Origin: Cyclobacteriaceae bacterium
GTDB lineage: Bacteria > Bacteroidota > Bacteroidia > Cytophagales > Cyclobacteriaceae
DNA: 64,000 bases
Direction: 5' to 3'
NCBI GenBank assembly: GCA_019694875.1
Contig: JAIBBC010000001.1
Location: forward strand, 620,001 to 684,000
Of this stretch, positions 61,101 through 64,000 are shown one piece after another. The first letter of the stretch is position 1; every line of letters starts with the position of its first letter. The position numbers were made by a program, and so were the translations under genes. A model generated the notes under the pieces. It saw only the letters and a list, made by a program, of their open reading frames with translations. It was not told where the DNA came from and made no database searches.

Positions 61101-61857
61101 AGACTTTCTGACCCTTAAGGAAAGAAACACGGTAGAGGTTCCTCCCCCAGGCTTTGATAACATTGATCTTTCTCCCTGGAGGTTTAATAGGAGATTGTCC
61201 TTGTTGAGAAGGCCGATCATAGCGATTGAGAATTTAGAAGACTTAAACAATCCCATGCTGTGTTGGGGTTCCCGGCAAATCCTTCTGAGTCGGATGTATT
61301 TGGGAGATCAATGCCAATCAGGACGACTAAGAGTTACTGAAGGTGGACCCGTTTCTAAGGCCCTTGGAAAAATTGCCAATGCTAAGGGCGTGGCACTTGT
61401 AGAAAAAATAATAGCAAAAATTAATAGTGATCAAATCAAGATTGATAAGGATGTTTTTATTGGGCCGAAAGAGTTCTTATATGCAGATTCAGATTTAGGC
61501 GATGTTGATATATTAATCATTGATAGCCGTTCGAAAATCATATATAGTCTTGAGTGCAAAAACATGGAGCCTAGTCGAAATGTTAAGGAAATGGTTGAAG
61601 AGGTTTCTAAACTTTTTGGAAGTGATTCTGAAAGAGGTTGGATTCAAAAGCACTTGGATCGTGATTCATGGCTTAAACAGAATATTGCATTGTTAAGTAA
61701 AAAGTATAGCATTGATTTAACTGGATGCCAAGTAAAATCTTTTTTTGTAACAGCTGAGGGAATGTTAACACCAATTTTAAAAGGCAAGGATTTACCAATT
61801 CCGTTTGTTAGTAAATACGATGTCGAAAGAAAGGGATTAGGAGCCTTTGCAATTTAG
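58111..61857 (+). CDS. Giant SEC-C protein with C-terminal nuclease-like domain
   Basis: A 1248-aa protein. Residues 3-21 are a SEC-C zinc motif (RNDPCPCGSKLKYKKCC). The long middle has no recognised domain and mixes helical and beta segments. The C-terminus has a PD-(D/E)xK-like site: D1133 (GDVDILIID) and E1148-x-K1150 (SLECKN), as in restriction-endonuclease-like folds. It is convergent with the dehydrogenase-family gene and overlaps its end by 4 bases. It may be a self-contained defence nuclease or work with DUF2971. Motifs are seen; function is open. Confidence 0.65.
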   Translation: MKPGRNDPCPCGSKLKYKKCCIDKPFDFEFKNDGKASVDPFITKYDSIDLLQSVAALSILQENHGKNIRLEILTLEILKHFHSSTVKSSIGDLKEFTDKNYASHYLEDPVTNLFTDLITYHGGDFLIFPGITETGSFILSNLLTSVFQWPWSNIPDQYRSNCKHAISFILNVSNSIASKMNYQRYQMRYSKSEQIEFPVESRFNEVRQSVLITNKEMISILDENGISRDVISAFTIDLKKDDFATATVEDNQLFERPIIKVDSGYLIIAPTLLSLSLTNFIWNEAKAFKCIEEVEDAYKGVLWNEAQFRLTRLGFKSLKSDESLNVSLGDFEGLYSFDQDKIAHVRLISSSRVSKDQQNSSRKSSDEIINEIKQNPKYADFNFLYLPLISNNGQDFAFPIMKQKSAKILTIQLFELSILGDLEETDAVGLWNFATALDEQLPNRPMMNFSFLDLYKIYKDKDQSFYVSDDSKDNHIYVQPGFGAELIFEAKQKRDAHSSIIEKAEKFGRSPVIRKEKYAPIYYNRNDLINGELRFLVEGFYQPIWVEPGFDLKDIKGDFRNTVFEINDAIAYWLWQLCGEIREYLKELPHKSLKISFTLNPQEKFESFERDFKRLPDLFKKFSWKVSKSTVNIQIPGDVVAYLYGSDNEGERNLVKAMVYSFNDLLLFNNLQIIPSASIETIVDKSAPLGMKKKFFVLDSNDNMLVDQRDLVDARYVQAYNVNVVLNSIVSGLGSDAPPVGVLKTKQEKLKLIRDIVIRSLLPSLKRKTSLYNCDELLCTLLTLNESLIERREFYKIQTPSRIACFVSAEQHAVDLKRTISKINEATLSIRCLVEHVAAEQARGKNQLSTTALDEMVAIMDQIIAWGLVGDQLNYDLFDFEVGILPSGRVGTEKSKVNSILDPYTSKKIEEDIQDMLNSYDSVFSQRTQDEGKDIPDFIDKSFLKEFNISLTRICKLVEILAILGFTNNQSYFRISLKDLKDHIKDSFSEAELMIGLDFLTLKERNTVEVPPPGFDNIDLSPWRFNRRLSLLRRPIIAIENLEDLNNPMLCWGSRQILLSRMYLGDQCQSGRLRVTEGGPVSKALGKIANAKGVALVEKIIAKINSDQIKIDKDVFIGPKEFLYADSDLGDVDILIIDSRSKIIYSLECKNMEPSRNVKEMVEEVSKLFGSDSERGWIQKHLDRDSWLKQNIALLSKKYSIDLTGCQVKSFFVTAEGMLTPILKGKDLPIPFVSKYDVERKGLGAFAI

Positions 61858-62531
61858 GTTGATGATTGCATCAAATATTCTCTTTTTAATAAAGAGCATA
61901 TTTTATAACGCTCATCATGCGTATCCTCATAGACAGCCTCCAATAGTTCGTATACATGTTTGATCCCAATTCTTTTGCACCACTCAAATGGCCCAAAAGG
62001 ATAATTGGTACCGAGCTTCATTGCAAGGTCTATATCGTCTCGCGTAGCTGTTCCTTCCTGAACAGTGTAATACGCTTCATTAATAATCATACAAATAACG
62101 CGAGGGGTCACCAATCCTACTCGATCATCTACCTGCATAAACTCTGTGCCCAATTTTTTAGCGATCTCCGCTAGTTGAATAATATCTGTTGGACGTAGCA
62201 CGCTTACCTCCATAACCTCTCTATTTAAAAAAGTAGGAAGTCCATTAAATCCAAAAAGTGTAGCCTTAATTTCGTGACCGCGAAGACTAGACAGCTCTGC
62301 CAGGGAAATCTTAGCAGTGTTTACGAAAACTTTAGCTTGAGCTTTATTTTCATAAATCTCCACCTTATATGGTTCCTCATCTAGAATAAAGTCAAGCACG
62401 AGATCCTTATTTTCAACAAATCTCTCTGCTTCCCGGTGATCATTCTCTACGGTGAAATGGTGACCTTCTCCAAACTTTGCTTTAGCTTCTTCGAGGTTAG
62501 TTGATGCGCCAATAACAAGAATCTTCATCAT
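61854..62531 (-). CDS. 3-hydroxyacyl-CoA dehydrogenase-family protein (C-terminal domain)
   Basis: A 225-aa protein whose C-terminal half is the 3HCDH helical domain (GLVTPRVICMIINEAYYTVQEG, then MKLGTNYPFGPFEWCKRIG). The N-terminal half starts MKILVIGAS but lacks a full Rossmann NAD site, so it is about half the usual enzyme. It may be a chromosomal metabolic gene next to the island. Two Met start codons are adjacent. Activity is doubtful without the NAD domain. Confidence 0.75.
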   Translation of the reverse strand: MMKILVIGASTNLEEAKAKFGEGHHFTVENDHREAERFVENKDLVLDFILDEEPYKVEIYENKAQAKVFVNTAKISLAELSSLRGHEIKATLFGFNGLPTFLNREVMEVSVLRPTDIIQLAEIAKKLGTEFMQVDDRVGLVTPRVICMIINEAYYTVQEGTATRDDIDLAMKLGTNYPFGPFEWCKRIGIKHVYELLEAVYEDTHDERYKICSLLKREYLMQSST

Positions 62532-62540
62532 ATTGATACG

Positions 62541-62921
62541 TCAGAGATTCTTTTCGATTACTTCTCCAAATTGTTTTGACTTCAATTTTCTATATTCCGA
62601 CATCTCGAATCTTTCCCTCAAATACTCTAGAATTTTCAATTGTTCGACTCCGGAGAGAGTCTTGACTTTTTCGAAATAAGCCGTTAGCTCATCTGTAGGT
62701 GAACCTTTAAGGAGGAAATCTGCAGTCGTTTCAAGTTCGTTAGCAATGTTCAATAAAACAGCCGAAGTGGGACTCTGGGCATCACTTTCATAGTTCGAAA
62801 TCTGAACGTGCGAAACTTTTACTCTTTTAGCCAATTCGTTCATCGAAATCCCCCGATCAGTCCTCAGGGATTGAATGCGTTTACCAAGTGTTATTTCTTC
62901 GTTTTTACCTCGTTTTGCCAT
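62541..62921 (-). CDS. XRE-family transcriptional repressor
   Basis: A 126-aa regulator with an HTH_3 domain at residues 10-66 (LGKRIQSLRTDRGISMNELAKRVKVSH) and a helical dimerisation-type tail. It is divergent from the gene that runs off the right edge. The upstream region has several TGTAA-N6-TTACA palindromes, probable binding sites. It lies 9 bases before the dehydrogenase-family gene, perhaps co-transcribed with it. The regulator call is firm. Confidence 0.88.
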   Translation of the reverse strand: MAKRGKNEEITLGKRIQSLRTDRGISMNELAKRVKVSHVQISNYESDAQSPTSAVLLNIANELETTADFLLKGSPTDELTAYFEKVKTLSGVEQLKILEYLRERFEMSEYRKLKSKQFGEVIEKNL

Positions 62922-62993
62922 GATTTTATTCTATCACTTCGCAACCTATTCAAACCAGCCTGGATCACAAGCTAAATAATAGTTGTGTGCAAT

Positions 62994-63032
62994 TGTAATT
63001 ATTATTACATTTAATTGTAATTAAAGTTACAA
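62994..63032. promoter_or_regulatory. Twin TGTAA-N6-TTACA palindromes, operator candidates
   Basis: TGTAA-N6-TTACA occurs at 62994-63009 and again at 63016-63031 (extended to TTGTAA/TTACAA), with centres 22 bases apart, two helical turns. They lie about 75-110 bases upstream of the XRE start and in the divergent promoter region, a good layout for cooperative repressor binding. Confidence 0.55.
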
Positions 63033-63114
63033 CGCTTGAAACTCTTTGATTTTGGACTTCTGGACTTCATCTGTTTTGTTTCGGAATGCCTATTCAAAGA
63101 TACTGAAAGAACTC

Positions 63115-63133
63115 TGTTACGCATCACGTAACA
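63115..63133. promoter_or_regulatory. Third palindrome of the divergent promoter region
   Basis: TGTTACG and CGTAACA are perfect 7-bp arms around CATCA, about 104 bases before the right-edge gene. It shares the GTTAC/GTAAC theme of the two upstream palindromes, so it could be another repressor site. The 315-base gap otherwise holds no gene. Confidence 0.45.
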
Positions 63134-63236
63134 AAAATAAAAAGTTACACATGTACACGACCCCGCGACCAAAAAGTAAACGCAATTGAAAAGAAGAACC
63201 CTTACACACAAATGAAATAACCTAAACTCAAATCAT

Positions 63237-64000
63237 ATGAAACTTAGAAAACCAATTTCTCACAATCATCTCCAACCCAACCTTAGTGAAAATGAGTTTG
63301 TAGTTCTCAGTGAATTCATGAATGAAGTCGTTGTCACATCTACACAACAAAGTTCACAAGTAATTGGGAACCCATTTCTAAATCTTGCAATTAGGGAAGG
63401 CATAATTACCGGTATCTACTTAACATTTGAAGAATTGAATGGATTAAGTAGTTACCAGTTCGCGAAAACCATTCTGTCACATGAAATTAAATTTCCAGAC
63501 AGTATAAGACACGATATATCCGTCTTTCCCTGGGAAGGAAAGCCCACACGTACCAAAAGTCAAGAACATGGACAAGCTGATTCCGGGCTACGTAAAATCA
63601 CGATAACCATCGAAGGAGAAAAGCTCTACGATTCAAGTCTCCGACTTGTTATAAGAAAAATTAAATCAAAAATAGTAGAGCGACTTAAAGACCAAATTAC
63701 CTTGGACGGAAACAAATCCATTTGTACATCTCTAACGGAGTTATACACAGCCGTTATAACAGAAGTTGAATTCTATAATCATGGAATGAACTCGGAAGCA
63801 GAGCAGGAGAATTCCATCAGTCAGAATATTGGGTCACGCGAAGGGCTTAAAATTTCAGAAGCTCTGTACTCATCGATAATCTATGAGAAAAGGCTTTGGT
63901 GGTTGAACTTAAAATCAAAGGAGGTTACTGTTGATAAAATGGGCATACACTATAAAGGCAAATGCTTTACGCCAACTGACGCTGATGGGTACAATTGTCT
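63237..64000 (+). CDS. Unrecognised protein, runs off the right edge
   Basis: An open frame from ATG at 63237 with no stop up to the window end gives at least 254 residues. No domain, signal peptide or membrane helix was recognised. There are beta-rich segments (KITITIEGEKLYDS) and a helical part (LRLVIRKIKSKIVERLKDQ). It is divergent from the XRE gene and downstream of the palindromes, so it is probably repressed by that regulator. Function unknown. Confidence 0.6.
   Translation, partial: MKLRKPISHNHLQPNLSENEFVVLSEFMNEVVVTSTQQSSQVIGNPFLNLAIREGIITGIYLTFEELNGLSSYQFAKTILSHEIKFPDSIRHDISVFPWEGKPTRTKSQEHGQADSGLRKITITIEGEKLYDSSLRLVIRKIKSKIVERLKDQITLDGNKSICTSLTELYTAVITEVEFYNHGMNSEAEQENSISQNIGSREGLKISEALYSSIIYEKRLWWLNLKSKEVTVDKMGIHYKGKCFTPTDADGYNC

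Noticed and set aside
63011-63211. 66-residue minus-strand frame in the XRE divergent region
   Set aside because: It covers the palindromes and promoter region, and its Cys/Phe/Ser-rich composition looks like chance.
1-64000. CRISPR arrays, tRNA and rRNA genes
   Set aside because: No regularly spaced direct repeats with unique spacers, and no cloverleaf or rRNA-like sequence, was recognised on reading.

Overview
The window reads as chromosomal DNA of a Bacteroidota member, most likely of the Cytophagales type. The evidence is the moderately AT-rich sequence, starts without Shine-Dalgarno motifs, a TTTG/TAnnTTTG-type promoter before the transposition genes, a GG-leader peptide of the Bacteroidetes type, and Bacteroidota-typical families (HYC_CC_PP, DUF3347, DUF2911, GDCCVxC protein, fused MerTP). 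No rRNA, tRNA or CRISPR array was seen. The first and last genes run off the edges.

Region 1 (1-7.1 kb) is a peptide export and oxidative folding locus. It holds a truncated HlyD-type adaptor, a 78-aa double-glycine precursor whose core has six cysteines, and a TlpA-like thioredoxin lipoprotein. On the other strand are a C39-peptidase ABC exporter, a small HTH protein, and a fusion of a degenerate C39 domain, a VKOR domain and a thioredoxin domain. The enzymes suggest that the peptide is cleaved, exported and disulfide-bonded by the locus itself.

Region 2 (7.6-16.3 kb) is a Tn7-like transposition module: an XRE regulator, then tniQ1-tnsA-tnsB-tnsC-tniQ2. It is followed by four AGTWAAAGAC-type repeats and two AGTTTACAAAAGTC repeats ending in ACA, read here as TnsB sites and the right transposon end. 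That end lies about 67 bp beyond the stop codon of a copper ATPase gene, the geometry Tn7 has with glmS. The other end was not found, so region 1 may be cargo.

Region 3 (16.4-46.5 kb) is a copper and heavy-metal island. A long minus-strand run (32.2 to 16.4 kb) encodes an HYC_CC_PP protein, an HME-RND permease, a TolC protein, two adaptors, a 40-aa membrane protein, two DUF3347 proteins, a multicopper oxidase, TlpA, a beta-propeller lipoprotein, DUF2911, YceI and a CPH-type copper ATPase. A plus-strand segment carries an ArsR repressor with a palindrome next to its start, a MerT-MerP-thioredoxin fusion and a GDCCVxC protein. A second minus-strand operon (46.5 to 35.9 kb) joins a repeat-rich secreted protein, an ATP-cone nuclease, a Ca-type P-ATPase, an SRPBCC fusion, an AMP/thymidine phosphorylase, a PRPP synthetase and a second permease. 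Both permeases are split into two ORFs in the cytoplasmic loop between TM4 and TM5.

Region 4 (46.9-64 kb) is a defence-like island. It has a compact, reordered MksBEFG/Wadjet-like operon, two adjacent proteins with Rx4H (HEPN-type) motifs, a SIR2-family protein, a DUF2971 protein and a 1248-aa SEC-C protein with a C-terminal PD-(D/E)xK-like site. It ends at a small 3-hydroxyacyl-CoA dehydrogenase-family gene, an XRE repressor with TGTAA-N6-TTACA palindromes upstream, and an unrecognised gene running off the edge.
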